The notes under the pieces: model-generated
Seen by the model: the letters and a program-made list of their open reading frames with translations, nothing else
Databases searched by the model: none
Told to the model about the DNA's origin: nothing
Assembly: GCF_001909055.1 (NCBI RefSeq)
Contig: NZ_LVWI01000055.1
Span: 1 to 61,896 of the forward strand
Direction of reading: 5' to 3'
From: Paenibacillus helianthi
Lineage (GTDB): Bacteria; Bacillota; Bacilli; Paenibacillales; Paenibacillaceae
DNA: 61,896 nt
Program-made: the position numbers and the translations under genes
In this document: positions 50,408 through 59,939 of the stretch, in pieces
How the letters are laid out: the number at the start of each line of letters is the position of its first letter
Position numbering within the stretch: the first letter of the stretch is position 1

Positions 50408-50674
50408 TGCTGCAGTATTCGAATGATGTTACAGATAGCTCAGTTGCCCAATGAGTATGCTGGAAAGTATCAGCGTTTTATCAGTGACTTTAGTTACTAT
50501 ATATAATGTTATCTGTGATATTAACTCTGAATTTATTGTCGTTTTTGTGAAAAAACAATCGAAAATAGAGAAATATATATCGGTTTGTACATAGGCTGTT
50601 CAGAAATTGTTCATGCGTGAAGATTACAGTTAAGGCTGATATCTTACTCGGGGAGAAGAAGGAGACAACTGGTA

Positions 50675-53600
50675 ATGAATAAAAAAAGAATGGCAGTCAT
50701 ACTTAGTTTACTTATCATTTTCATACAAGGGGCTTACAGCTTTGGCTTCAACACACAGGCCAACGCAGCGGAAATAACCGACAATATCATCACCAGTGTA
50801 ACTATGGACGTGTATGACAATGGGGTTCCCGTAACAGACGTTGTCTATAAGCAAGGGGCTGAAGTGAAGCTTACCTATACTTGGGAGCTTCCGGATTCAA
50901 CGTATAAAGGCGGTGATACATACAGCTTCGAGTTGCCTGACAAGTTTGTGCTTGCAAGTGATATTAGCGGAACTCCTCTGATGTTTGACGGCGTTCCACT
51001 AGGTCATTTTGATGTCCTGAAGGGCAGCCCGAACAAAGTGGTTATGACCTTTAACGATGACATTAAAAGTTATTTCGGTGTACACGGTTCCTTTACCATT
51101 AGCACCAAATTCGATAAAACTAAATTTACGGAAACGACTGTCCAGCAGATTGTGTTCCCGATCAACGGAGGCAATCAGACGGTGACGCTTACGTTCATTC
51201 CTGATGTCACCTCTCCCATTGCTAAGAGCGGAGTTCCAACCGGCTCCAACAAGGATAACATAAACGCCAAGCAGATTATTTGGACTGTAGACGTGAACAA
51301 AGTATTGTCGAGTGTCCAAGGAGCAACGGTTACCGATACGATTCCTGCCGGCCTGGCGCTGGTGGATCCGCTGGACGTCAAGGTGTTTAACCTTAATGTG
51401 AAGCTGGATGGTTCCGTCACACAGGGAGCGGAGCTCGATGCTTCGGGTTATGCTGTAACGACACCTTCCGGCAAGTTGAATGTTGCTTTTAATGATTCAA
51501 CGATCACGGGGGCATACCGTATCCAATATACTACGGACATAACGGATGCTGCCAAGACGAGCTTTACCAATACTGCAGTCTTCAGCGGTTCAAACCAGGC
51601 GGGGGTTACAGCATCAGCGACAGTGAGCGTATCGCAGGGTACCTTTTTAAAGAAATCGTCCACCGATTATAATCCGGCAACACAGGTAACGTCCTGGGAG
51701 ATTGATTACAACTATAATGAGCTTCAGCTTGCCCAGGCAGATGCTGTGCTGAAGGATTATTTTAACAACACGCAAGAGCTCTTGCCTGGTTCACTGCAAG
51801 TCTTCCCGGTTAATTTCCTGACCAGCTCAAGCGGCACCGCAGGAACTACTGAGGCTACCAATTATACAGTGAGTGCACCTTCGGTCCCGGTCAGTGGGCA
51901 AAATGGATTCGAGCTTAAATTTACCAGCGATATCAGCGGTGCTTACAAAATTAAATATCAGACTAGAGCCATCAACCGTGTAGAAGATAATACAACAATC
52001 ATTAATTCGGCTACTTCCGGAACTACTACCGTAACAGGTACCCGGGACATCGGTCAGGTAATCATCAGCAAAAAAGTAGCGGATTACAACTACCTTACCA
52101 AAACCGTCTCATGGTCTGTAACCTTAAATGCCGACAGCTATCCGATGGATGAAGTGGTGGTTAAGGATGTATTCACGTACAAAGGGCTGAAAATTGTTCC
52201 TGACTCAATTGTGGTTAAAAAGGGGTCGGCTGCGACTACCACAGGTTATACCATTCAAAACCTGGATGATACTGCCGGATTTGACGTGGTATTCAACTCA
52301 CAGATTACAGGACCGTATACAATTACTTATGATACGTATTTTGATAACAACTGGCTTAGTTACAACTGGTTGAGCACAGCAGCCAAGTTTGAGAATAAGG
52401 CAACGGTGAACTGGAAAGATCCCGGTTCCACAACAGTGAAGACTAAGACGGTAACTGCAGCCTTCGATCCGAATGCGTCGGACAAAGCGAACGGCTTCAA
52501 GAACGGAGCCTACAATGCGGTGAGTAAGGAAATCACCTGGACCATTGGCGTTAACTACAACCGCAATCCGCTGGCAAATGCCAATGTATCGGATGTGCTG
52601 CAGAGCAATCAGCAGTATGTGCCGGGTTCGGTAGAGGTCTATAATCTGAGTGTTGCCAAAAACGGCGACCCCTCCAAAGGCACTAAGCTGGTACTGGGCG
52701 TAGATTACACCGTGGCTTATACGGAGAGCAGCAAGCTGCTGCAGGTGAATTTCAAGAATGATATGAATTCGGCCTACTACATCATTTTCAAAACAAACCT
52801 CCAGGGACAGCTCGTTGAGTCACCGACCATTGTCAATACCGCCAATCTGTATAGTGGCACAACGGCTCAATCCAAGGATTTGACGGCTTCACTGACGATT
52901 CCTAAGGGTGGAGAATATGTGACAAAGAGCGGAACGCAGAGCAATACCAAGATAAAGTGGACTATTAATATCAACAACAGCCTGTCTTTCATCGAAGATG
53001 CAACGGTTACGGATGATCCAAGTGACAATCAGATTCTGCTGTCTGATTCGTTCAAGCTGTATCCGACAACGGTAAATGCAGGCGGCGATATTACTAAGGT
53101 GACAACACCGCTGGTGAAAGGAACAGATTATGATCTGGTCATCAGCACGGATGGGAATACCGGAAAACAGCAATTTGTGCTTACATTTAAAACAGATATT
53201 GAGAAGGCCTACATTCTTGAATATGAGTCACTAATTGTGGCTAACAACAATGATAAAGTATCCAATAGTGTGCAGCTCAGCGGCAACAACACGACCACAA
53301 TCACCAAACAAAGCAGTAAAGAGATAACAGTAGCTCTATCAAGCGTAGATGCAGTGGGAACCGGAACCCGCAAGACACTGAATGTTGTAAAAAAAGATGC
53401 GGCGGATCAGGCGCTTCTGAGCGGGGCAACCTTTGCCCTGTACCGCAAGTCAGGTTCGACGGAAGTACTCTTTAGTCAGCTGACGACAAATTCGAACGGA
53501 GCCGTTGCCTTCAATAATCTATGGCCCGGAACCTATGTACTTCAGGAGGTTGCCGCTCCAGCCGGGTACGATCTCAATCCGACTAAGTTTGCTGTAACCT

Positions 53601-54355
53601 TCAATTCAACAACGGAAACAACGATGACGGTGACTGACAATAAGATAGCGACGCCAACACCGACAGCAACGCCTACAGCATCACCGACAGCAACGCCTAC
53701 AGCATCACCGACAGCGACGGCTACAGCATCACCGGCAGTGACAGCTACAGCATCACCGACAGCGACGGCTACAGCATCACCGGCAGTGACAGCTACAGCG
53801 TCACCGACAGCAACGCCTACGGCATTACCGACTCCGCTGCCGACACCTACAGCGTCTGCCACACCTGTACCGTCTACCACGGCTGTGCAGGCATCGGCAA
53901 CACCAGCAGCCACACCGGGCCAGCCTGTGGTAAGCAGTACGCCTGCTGTTCCACAAGCCACTAAGGCTACTACAATTGTTGATGTTCCAATTCAAGGCGA
54001 AATCCCGCTGGGCGGCATTCCAAGCATTGGAGACAAGCCGGATCATGGAACTGTTACTATTACTCCAGACGGTAAATGGACCTATACACCGGATTCCGGC
54101 TATATTGGAAAAGATAAATTTACGATTGTTGTAACGGATGAAGACGGCAATGAAGAAGAAGTTGTCATTGAGGTAGGGATCGATGATGTACCAAAAGGTA
54201 CAGTAACCGATACAGCGGATAAAGCAGATAACGCGCTGCCCGCAAAGCTTCCACAGACCGGAGAGAACAGTCCGCTTCCGCTTTATCTGACAGGCGGAGG
54301 TCTGATTGTACTGGGAGTTCTTCTCGCCAGAAGATTCAAGACACGCATTAAATAG
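50675..54355 (+). CDS. Large LPXTG-anchored surface adhesin
   Basis: The 1226-residue protein has a signal peptide (about residues 1-32, ending TQANAA), about six to seven collagen-adhesin-type beta-sandwich domains (about 35-900; recurring TxxxWxVxVNxN, ATVTDTIP, YTITYDT-like text), a SpaA-like prealbumin domain (LNVVKKDAADQALLSGATFALYRKSG...WPGTYVLQEVAAPAGYDL, about 905-990), a Thr/Pro/Ala/Ser repeat stalk (about 993-1090), a cadherin-like repeat (DKPDHGTVTITPDGKWTYTP) and the sorting signal LPQTGE, hydrophobic helix and RRFKTRIK tail. Sortase should link it to peptidoglycan. No sortase gene is in the window. GGAGAAGAAGGAG precedes the ATG. The adjacent two-component genes may control it. 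Confidence 0.92.
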   Translation: MNKKRMAVILSLLIIFIQGAYSFGFNTQANAAEITDNIITSVTMDVYDNGVPVTDVVYKQGAEVKLTYTWELPDSTYKGGDTYSFELPDKFVLASDISGTPLMFDGVPLGHFDVLKGSPNKVVMTFNDDIKSYFGVHGSFTISTKFDKTKFTETTVQQIVFPINGGNQTVTLTFIPDVTSPIAKSGVPTGSNKDNINAKQIIWTVDVNKVLSSVQGATVTDTIPAGLALVDPLDVKVFNLNVKLDGSVTQGAELDASGYAVTTPSGKLNVAFNDSTITGAYRIQYTTDITDAAKTSFTNTAVFSGSNQAGVTASATVSVSQGTFLKKSSTDYNPATQVTSWEIDYNYNELQLAQADAVLKDYFNNTQELLPGSLQVFPVNFLTSSSGTAGTTEATNYTVSAPSVPVSGQNGFELKFTSDISGAYKIKYQTRAINRVEDNTTIINSATSGTTTVTGTRDIGQVIISKKVADYNYLTKTVSWSVTLNADSYPMDEVVVKDVFTYKGLKIVPDSIVVKKGSAATTTGYTIQNLDDTAGFDVVFNSQITGPYTITYDTYFDNNWLSYNWLSTAAKFENKATVNWKDPGSTTVKTKTVTAAFDPNASDKANGFKNGAYNAVSKEITWTIGVNYNRNPLANANVSDVLQSNQQYVPGSVEVYNLSVAKNGDPSKGTKLVLGVDYTVAYTESSKLLQVNFKNDMNSAYYIIFKTNLQGQLVESPTIVNTANLYSGTTAQSKDLTASLTIPKGGEYVTKSGTQSNTKIKWTININNSLSFIEDATVTDDPSDNQILLSDSFKLYPTTVNAGGDITKVTTPLVKGTDYDLVISTDGNTGKQQFVLTFKTDIEKAYILEYESLIVANNNDKVSNSVQLSGNNTTTITKQSSKEITVALSSVDAVGTGTRKTLNVVKKDAADQALLSGATFALYRKSGSTEVLFSQLTTNSNGAVAFNNLWPGTYVLQEVAAPAGYDLNPTKFAVTFNSTTETTMTVTDNKIATPTPTATPTASPTATPTASPTATATASPAVTATASPTATATASPAVTATASPTATPTALPTPLPTPTASATPVPSTTAVQASATPAATPGQPVVSSTPAVPQATKATTIVDVPIQGEIPLGGIPSIGDKPDHGTVTITPDGKWTYTPDSGYIGKDKFTIVVTDEDGNEEEVVIEVGIDDVPKGTVTDTADKADNALPAKLPQTGENSPLPLYLTGGGLIVLGVLLARRFKTRIK
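53651..53880 (+). repeat. 24-bp minisatellite coding the adhesin stalk
   Basis: Units like GCAACGCCTACAGCATCACC (24 bp, eight codons TATPTASP) repeat about seven times, with a 48-bp higher-order period in the middle (SPTATATASPAVTATA twice). Such arrays change length by slippage, so stalk length may vary between strains. Confidence 0.8.
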
Positions 54356-54401
54356 GGAAAATAGTAGACGGCCGCTGATTGAGAGAATAGGTTGCACAAT
54401 T

Positions 54402-54440
54402 ACACCAAAGACACCCGGAGCTTCCAGGTGTCTTTGGTGT
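54402..54440. terminator. Bidirectional terminator
   Basis: ACACCAAAGACACC and GGTGTCTTTGGTGT form a perfect 14-bp stem between the adhesin gene and the convergent response-regulator gene. Confidence 0.85.
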
Positions 54441-54476
54441 TGTATTTTAACAAAATGAGTATAGGAAAAAGAGATG

Positions 54477-55607
54477 TTATATGCTGAGATTAATATGCTT
54501 CCAGTGCTTGTACCATCCTATGATATGGGGCGGCAGCTCAATGTTCAGCTCACGATTCAGCAAGTCGCACAGCGTGTTGTATTGCTGTTCTACCGCTTTT
54601 CGCTCACCCATACTGTCATAGACTTTCATGAGGTCCAGATGGGCTTGCTCGGAATAAGGCTGGAGCAGAACGATCCGCTGATAGGTTGTGACGGCTGCAG
54701 AAAGCTTACCGATCTTGACAAAAAATTCAGCCAGGTCGGTGGCATGATGCAACCAGATGGTGCGCAGCCGCTGACGCTCGCTTTCGGCCCATACATAGCC
54801 ATAATCCCCTAAATAATCACCAGTGTAGAAATCTAATATCTGTTGATGCTCCGTATAATTCTTTTCGTTAATTACAGGCAGTAACAGAACGCTCTTCTCC
54901 CATTCTACAGTATCAATCAGCAAGCCTCCTGTTTCGAGTACATAGCCTTCATTGGCACTGTTGATCTGGAGCTCAATTCCCGCCTGCTTCAGGCATTGCC
55001 GCACCTGATAAATCGTGGTGTAGAGCAGAGTGGAGGCTTTTTTATAATCCAATTCAGGCCATAGCCATTCGATCAGATAATCCTTGCTGATAAAGCGGTT
55101 CCGGTTATGGAACAAATAGGCGAATACTTCTTGGGCCTTTAAGGTACGCCAGCGAATGCTCTGTAACGGCTGCCCGCTGAGCTCAAAGCGAATCGACTGC
55201 ATACAGCGGAGCATAATCCTGGCTGGGTTCTCCAGCACTAGTTGAGCCTTGGCCGATTCCAGGCGCTGCACTGTCTTTTGCAAACGGTCACGCCGCACAG
55301 GCTTAAGCACGTAATCAAGAGCATTCAGCTCAAAAGCGTCTACAGCATAATTATTATAGGCGGTTACAAACACAATGCTTGCCCTGGGACAAAGATTTTG
55401 CATAAGCTCAGCTACCTGCATACCGTTCATTTCCGGCATTTCTATATCCAGAAAGATTACATCAGGGTCTAGGCTTGGTGCTGTACTGAGGGCTTCTGCC
55501 GTGTCTGTAAAAGCACCGGTAACCGTAACTGTGCCCAGTTCTTCCAGCATCAGCTGCAATTTCATAAGCGCCAGCCGTTCATCATCTACCAGCAGGGCTT
55601 GAATCAT
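54477..55607 (-). CDS. Response regulator with SARP/BTAD output domain
   Basis: The 376-residue protein has an N-terminal receiver (QALLVDDERLALMKLQLML, phospho-Asp in VIFLDIEMPEMNG about residue 55, FVTAYNNYAVDAFELNALDYVLKPV about 80-105), a winged-helix DNA-binding domain (WRTLKAQEVFAYLFHNRNRFISKDYLIEWLWPELDYKKA, about 155-200) and a bacterial transcriptional activation (TPR-like) domain (VEWEKSVLLL to the end). This layout is typical of Paenibacillus/Bacillales SARP-type regulators. The ATG is placed five codons in, after GAGGTGG. It follows the sensor gene by 19 bases, so they are an operon. Confidence 0.88.
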   Translation of the reverse strand: MIQALLVDDERLALMKLQLMLEELGTVTVTGAFTDTAEALSTAPSLDPDVIFLDIEMPEMNGMQVAELMQNLCPRASIVFVTAYNNYAVDAFELNALDYVLKPVRRDRLQKTVQRLESAKAQLVLENPARIMLRCMQSIRFELSGQPLQSIRWRTLKAQEVFAYLFHNRNRFISKDYLIEWLWPELDYKKASTLLYTTIYQVRQCLKQAGIELQINSANEGYVLETGGLLIDTVEWEKSVLLLPVINEKNYTEHQQILDFYTGDYLGDYGYVWAESERQRLRTIWLHHATDLAEFFVKIGKLSAAVTTYQRIVLLQPYSEQAHLDLMKVYDSMGERKAVEQQYNTLCDLLNRELNIELPPHIIGWYKHWKHINLSI

Positions 55608-55626
55608 AACTGATTCCACCACCTCA

Positions 55627-58600
55627 TTAAGTATTCTTTGGCTCTGCTCCCGGAGAAGTCTCCGACTTGCTGAAAGGAATAATGAAGCTGACTACAGTAC
55701 CCTTAAGGACTGTGCTATCGATAGTCAGTCCACGGCCATACATTCGCATCAGCCGTTTGTGGGTGTTCTGCAGCCCGATTCCCCGTTCAGGTTCAGGGGG
55801 CCCGGTAAGCAACTTGGCTAGAAGCTCTGCACTTATCCCAATGCCGTTGTCGGCAATAGTGACTTCAGCGCCTTCTCCAAGCTGTCTGACGGAGATCTCT
55901 ACCCGGCCGCCTTTGGCACGATTCAAAATTCCGTGTCTGACCGCATTTTCCACGAGAGGTTGAATCGTTAGAGGAGGAAGCAGGAAATGGAGCTCCGACT
56001 CCAGTGACCAGGCGATTTCCAGACGGTTCTCAAAGCGTGCCTTTTCGATATACAGATAAGCCTTGACCAGCTCCAGCTCACGTTCAAACGGGACTAGCGG
56101 TTCGGCATTGAGGAAGTTAAAGCTTAACCGCAGGTAGGTGCTGAACGCATCAATTAGTTCACTCATTCTTCCTGTATCAAAGGAGGCCAGCGCTGAAATG
56201 GAATTTAGGGTGTTGAATAGAAAATGCGGCTGAATTTGCGCTTGCAGATAAGCGGCCTCTACGCGGAGCTGCCTGGAGACGGATTGTTTCAAATCAGTTA
56301 AAAAACGAACCCGCATCCGCAGTTCCATAGCATTCACCGGTTTGCTTACATAGTCATTAGCTCCAGAGACGAACCCGGTATAGATATCCTGCGGCTGGTT
56401 GCGGGCTGTAAGAAGCAGAACCGGCAGTTCCGTGACCAAGAAACGTTCACGTATCCTCCGGGTAAGCTCATATCCAGACATCCCAGGCATCATTACATCC
56501 GAAATGACCAGATCCCATGATTCCTCATCCAGCAGCAGCAATGCTCCCTGTCCGGTGGTAACGGTTTTGATATCATAATCATCGGCGAGAAGAGCGGTGA
56601 GTATCTTTAGATTGACAGGATCATCATCTACCGCGAGAACTTTGGACTTGGAGATTCTGTCAGAATGACCCCTGCTTTGATCCTGAACCTGCACATATAG
56701 AACCGGCGCTACTTCTCCGGCTTCGGGAAGGAACACATCGTTATTAACAATCGTCCCTGCCGGCTCATCAGCCAATTGCAGAGTAAAGGTGAAGACCGAG
56801 CCTTCATGTGGGCTTGAAACTACGCTCAAGCTTCCCCCGTGCAGCTGAACAAGCTCTTTGCAGATGCTGAGTCCAAGACCGATCCCCCCGCCCATGGCGG
56901 TCATACTGGAATCACCCTGCTCATAGGGATCAAACACTCTGCGCTGTGTTTCCTGATCCATTCCGATTCCAGTGTCCATAATATGAATACGGGCCGTTTG
57001 CTGGTGAATATCCGCATACACGCTGACAGTGCCCTTCTCTGTATATTTAACGGCATTTTGCAGAAGATTGAACAGAATTTGAATAATTCTTTTCTCATCT
57101 CCAATTACCTTTGGAAAGTTTTGTGGAATATCCATCTTAAGCGCTATGGGTTTTTCCCCAGTCATAAAACGCAGCATGTCCACTACTCCCGAAGCCGCGG
57201 ATTGAATGTGGAGGCTTTGCAGCTTCAATTGGATATTGCTCTCGCGAAGCTGTGACAGATCGAGCAGATCGTTGAGCAGCAGGGACATGCGGCGGCCGAC
57301 GGTGATCAGAAGTTTCAAATCCTCGGCATTCTGCTTATGCAGAGTGCTTTTATCGCTGGATAACACCGCTTCAGCAATATTTATAATGCCGTGAAGCGGA
57401 TTTTGCAGCTCATGTGAGGTATTGGCCAGAAAGTCATCCTTTTGCTTGATAGCCCGCTGGAGGCTTTCGGCCAGCTTGGCTGTATGCTCCGCATTCCAGA
57501 AGAAGCGGCGGAACCAGAACGTGGCAAAAGCCAGAAAGGCAAAAATCAGATCAAAAGGATAGAAACTGAGCCCTAACTCGGTATTGTTTTTGACTGAACC
57601 CCATACCGTGCTGCTGATGATACTGGTTATGGCCAGGAGCAGAAAGATCGTCCCGTCCTCATTTCGTATGAAGGATTTATAGATGAGTATAAATATACCC
57701 ACGGCCATTGTCATTAGCAGATGCCCATATAGATGGCTCAGTACCGAAAAGAGAACACTGCTGCTGGGAACGGTAATCAACAAACCTGCGAATAAAGAGG
57801 TAATAATAGTCAACACCCGCAGCCACTTTAAACGCTCATTCGGAAATAGCAGCTGTTTGGCCAGATGCATCATGAAAAAAAATGTTCCAAAATAAGCCAG
57901 CCGCAATAGCTTGAGCGACCATCCGTTGCTGATAGGCAGCCAGAGCATTAACAATCTGTCGTCATCCGACAAAATGCTGATTGTTGCAAAGGTCACCATC
58001 AACGTGAAATACAGCAATACCTTTTGACGCGGGATGATCAGGTACAAAATAACGGCATAAGCAGCGTGAAGCAGCAGCACAATGCAGACTGCAAGCTCCA
58101 TTCCGATGGTAAGCAGGCGCTCCTTATGTATGGCATGATCATTTCCGAACAAGACCGGCCGCAGAATCCCCCCTGAGTCGGTGTCAAAGTCGGCCACTTG
58201 CAGTATCAGTTCAGCTTCACCGTTGACTGTATTGAAAAATACTGGATAAGGTACAGCCCGGGCTGTGTATTCTTGTGCCTTTTCAGCAGGGATGCCTGAG
58301 TGCCCTTCTGCCTTACCGTTTACATAAAGGACGGAGGAAGAATTTATTTTGGGGAAAATCATCCCAATTCGCTGCTCAGGCTGCTCCGTTAGAATCTTCA
58401 GACGATAAGTGGCATAGTTGTAAGCTCCATGGCCCTGCTTCATCGCTTTTTTCCAACTGCCCGGGACGTGAATGTAGCTGCGTTTTGTCTCCGGAGAGGT
58501 AGCTCTATTGGTACGGCTGGAAGGAGCAAGCAGTGTACCGGGGTATAATTCCCACTCGCCACCCAAACTGTAAATTTTATCGTCGGAGAACGGGGTGCCG

Positions 58601-58731
58601 CGCAAATCCATTACACCCTGTAAGGCCTTAAGCGGGACCGGGAGCGGATAAATGCCGATCCATAGGAAACGGAGACCTGTAAGTCCAATTAGAAAAAGTA
58701 CGATTACCACAATGAGTTTTTTCTTTGTCAT
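55627..58731 (-). CDS. Hybrid sensor kinase with two different kinase modules
   Basis: The 1034-residue protein has an N-terminal helix, an extracellular jelly-roll-like sensor (about residues 55-190: GGEWELYPG, HVPGSWKKAMKQGHGAYNYATYRLKI), a seven-helix 7TMR-DISM-like block (about 205-410), a HisKA module (FLANTSHELQNPLHGIINIAEAV, His about 437) with ATPase domain (MDTGIGMDQETQRRVFDPYEQ, GGGIGLGLSICKEL), a receiver (VLAVDDDPVNLKIL, Asp in LVISDVMMPG about 740), and a second LytS-type kinase (QAQIQPHFLFNTLNSISALASF about 830, IQPLVENAVRHGI, IADNGIGI, GIGLQNTHKRL). Two unlike kinase modules in one chain is notable. Paired with the response regulator after it. Confidence 0.88.
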   Translation of the reverse strand: MTKKKLIVVIVLFLIGLTGLRFLWIGIYPLPVPLKALQGVMDLRGTPFSDDKIYSLGGEWELYPGTLLAPSSRTNRATSPETKRSYIHVPGSWKKAMKQGHGAYNYATYRLKILTEQPEQRIGMIFPKINSSSVLYVNGKAEGHSGIPAEKAQEYTARAVPYPVFFNTVNGEAELILQVADFDTDSGGILRPVLFGNDHAIHKERLLTIGMELAVCIVLLLHAAYAVILYLIIPRQKVLLYFTLMVTFATISILSDDDRLLMLWLPISNGWSLKLLRLAYFGTFFFMMHLAKQLLFPNERLKWLRVLTIITSLFAGLLITVPSSSVLFSVLSHLYGHLLMTMAVGIFILIYKSFIRNEDGTIFLLLAITSIISSTVWGSVKNNTELGLSFYPFDLIFAFLAFATFWFRRFFWNAEHTAKLAESLQRAIKQKDDFLANTSHELQNPLHGIINIAEAVLSSDKSTLHKQNAEDLKLLITVGRRMSLLLNDLLDLSQLRESNIQLKLQSLHIQSAASGVVDMLRFMTGEKPIALKMDIPQNFPKVIGDEKRIIQILFNLLQNAVKYTEKGTVSVYADIHQQTARIHIMDTGIGMDQETQRRVFDPYEQGDSSMTAMGGGIGLGLSICKELVQLHGGSLSVVSSPHEGSVFTFTLQLADEPAGTIVNNDVFLPEAGEVAPVLYVQVQDQSRGHSDRISKSKVLAVDDDPVNLKILTALLADDYDIKTVTTGQGALLLLDEESWDLVISDVMMPGMSGYELTRRIRERFLVTELPVLLLTARNQPQDIYTGFVSGANDYVSKPVNAMELRMRVRFLTDLKQSVSRQLRVEAAYLQAQIQPHFLFNTLNSISALASFDTGRMSELIDAFSTYLRLSFNFLNAEPLVPFERELELVKAYLYIEKARFENRLEIAWSLESELHFLLPPLTIQPLVENAVRHGILNRAKGGRVEISVRQLGEGAEVTIADNGIGISAELLAKLLTGPPEPERGIGLQNTHKRLMRMYGRGLTIDSTVLKGTVVSFIIPFSKSETSPGAEPKNT

Positions 58732-58847
58732 AGTGTTACATTAGTTCGACAAACTCAGGGGTATCCCTTCAAAAATGGAGTATTCTTGTTGTAGGATATA
58801 GAATAGAGGATTTGAAATTACCGGGATTAAAAAAATATGAAATAAGT

Positions 58848-58876
58848 TGCAGGGGAAGTCATAGGCCCGGCGTCTA
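58848..58876 (+). promoter_or_regulatory. Possible ECF autopromoter of the second sigma operon
   Basis: TGCAGG (58848-58853), 17 bases, CGTCTA (58871-58876). The -10 matches the ECF type CGTC; the -35 differs from TGCAAC at two bases. It is 32 bases before the TTG start, fitting autoregulation. Confidence 0.45.
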
Positions 58877-58907
58877 ATATTATGAAGCTGAAGGAGGGGA
58901 GAACTAC

Positions 58908-59450
58908 TTGGAAGAGGCAGAGTGGATATCAGCCGTGCTAAACGGGCAGCATCAGGCTTTTGAGCATTTGGTGTCGCGCTATCAAGGCATGGTGTATCGG
59001 GTATGTATCAAGATTACAGGAGAAGCCGAGTCGGCCAAGGATATGGCCCAGGAAGTCTTTATCAAAGCCTACAAGGCGCTCCCTTCCTTCAGAGGGCAAT
59101 CCTCATTCTCCACATGGCTGTACCGGATTGCTTACCGGACCTGCCTGGACTGGAAACGGGCCAATGACAGGGAATGGAAGCACCGCAGTACGGCGGATTA
59201 TACAGAGAATGATTGGGTGACATCGCAGACGCCTGAGCATGTGCTGCTCCGTAAGGAAGCTTCGGAGGAGCTGGGCGAGAATCTGAACCATCTCACAGAA
59301 CCGTACCGGTCGGTCGTGCAGATGTATTATTTTCAGCGACACTCTTATCAGGAGATTGCCGAGCAGAAAGGCGTTTCGGTAAAAACAGTAGAGTCACAGC
59401 TGTACAGGGCCAGACAGATGATGCGTAAAAACGGGGAGGAATGGCGATGA
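58908..59450 (+). CDS. ECF RNA polymerase sigma factor (SigW-like group)
   Basis: The 180-residue protein shows region 2 (FEHLVSRYQGMVYRVCIKITGEAESAKDMAQEVFIKAYKALPSF, FSTWLYRIAYRTCLDWKR) and region 4 (LTEPYRSVVQMYYFQRHSYQEIAEQKGVSVKTVESQLYRARQMMRK). TTG 58908 follows AAGGAGGGG. The gene for a zinc-finger anti-sigma overlaps its end. The operon continues with two envelope proteins, so the regulon probably concerns membrane stress. Exact paralogue not assigned. Confidence 0.9.
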   Translation: MEEAEWISAVLNGQHQAFEHLVSRYQGMVYRVCIKITGEAESAKDMAQEVFIKAYKALPSFRGQSSFSTWLYRIAYRTCLDWKRANDREWKHRSTADYTENDWVTSQTPEHVLLRKEASEELGENLNHLTEPYRSVVQMYYFQRHSYQEIAEQKGVSVKTVESQLYRARQMMRKNGEEWR

Positions 59451-59902
59451 ATTGTGCAACAGTCAAAGAATGGATGCCGCATTATATCGAAGGCTTGCTG
59501 TCTCCGGAAGCGGAGCTGAGAATCCGTCTGCACATCGAGTCTTGTCCCGATTGCGCACAGTGGCTGGAGGAAGCAAGAGAAATGTCTGCGCTATGGAATG
59601 AAATGGAGAATGGACAAGAGTCCTTGGATACACTTGATTTTCCGGATATTACTGCCGATGTTATGGGGCAAATTGAACAACTGGAATCGGGTCGCCGGGA
59701 AAGGGCAGTCAGAGCAACTATGGCAAGACGCCGCACAGCTCCCAGAACCTCTTGGGTACACTATGGGGTCGCGGTCGGTTTGACTTTTCTGCTGCTGCAG
59801 CTTGGGGTGTTCAAAGATATGGCCTACGGTATTACTGAGATTAATGGACATATGTCCACATCGGTCAGCGCCTGGCTTAACTCTGATGGTACAAATAAAT
59901 AA
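59447..59902 (+). CDS. Zinc-finger (ZAS/zf-HC2) membrane anti-sigma factor
   Basis: The 151-residue protein has the N-terminal zf-HC2 domain: NCATVKEWMPHYIEGLLSPEAELRIRLHIESCPDC, giving HxxxCxxC (about residues 31-38), then one membrane helix (WVHYGVAVGLTFLLLQLGVF, about 102-121) and a short external tail. It should hold the preceding sigma factor at the membrane. ATG 59447 overlaps the sigma stop as ATGA; GGAGG lies 7 bases before. Confidence 0.87.
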   Translation: MNCATVKEWMPHYIEGLLSPEAELRIRLHIESCPDCAQWLEEAREMSALWNEMENGQESLDTLDFPDITADVMGQIEQLESGRRERAVRATMARRRTAPRTSWVHYGVAVGLTFLLLQLGVFKDMAYGITEINGHMSTSVSAWLNSDGTNK

Positions 59903-59939
59903 ACCAATATATTAGCAACTTCAAATAGGAGGATATTAT

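Noticed and set aside
50427..50520. ACAGATA inverted pair as a defined response-regulator operator
   Set aside because: Two short matches 80 bases apart without a repeat upstream of the sensor operon are too weak to list as a site.
53651..53880. Regular short repeats that could suggest a CRISPR array
   Set aside because: Units are contiguous without unique spacers and stay in frame inside the adhesin gene; it is a coding minisatellite.
54474..54812. Plus-strand 112-residue frame inside the response-regulator gene
   Set aside because: It is antisense to a well-supported gene and has no ribosome-binding site or recognisable protein features.
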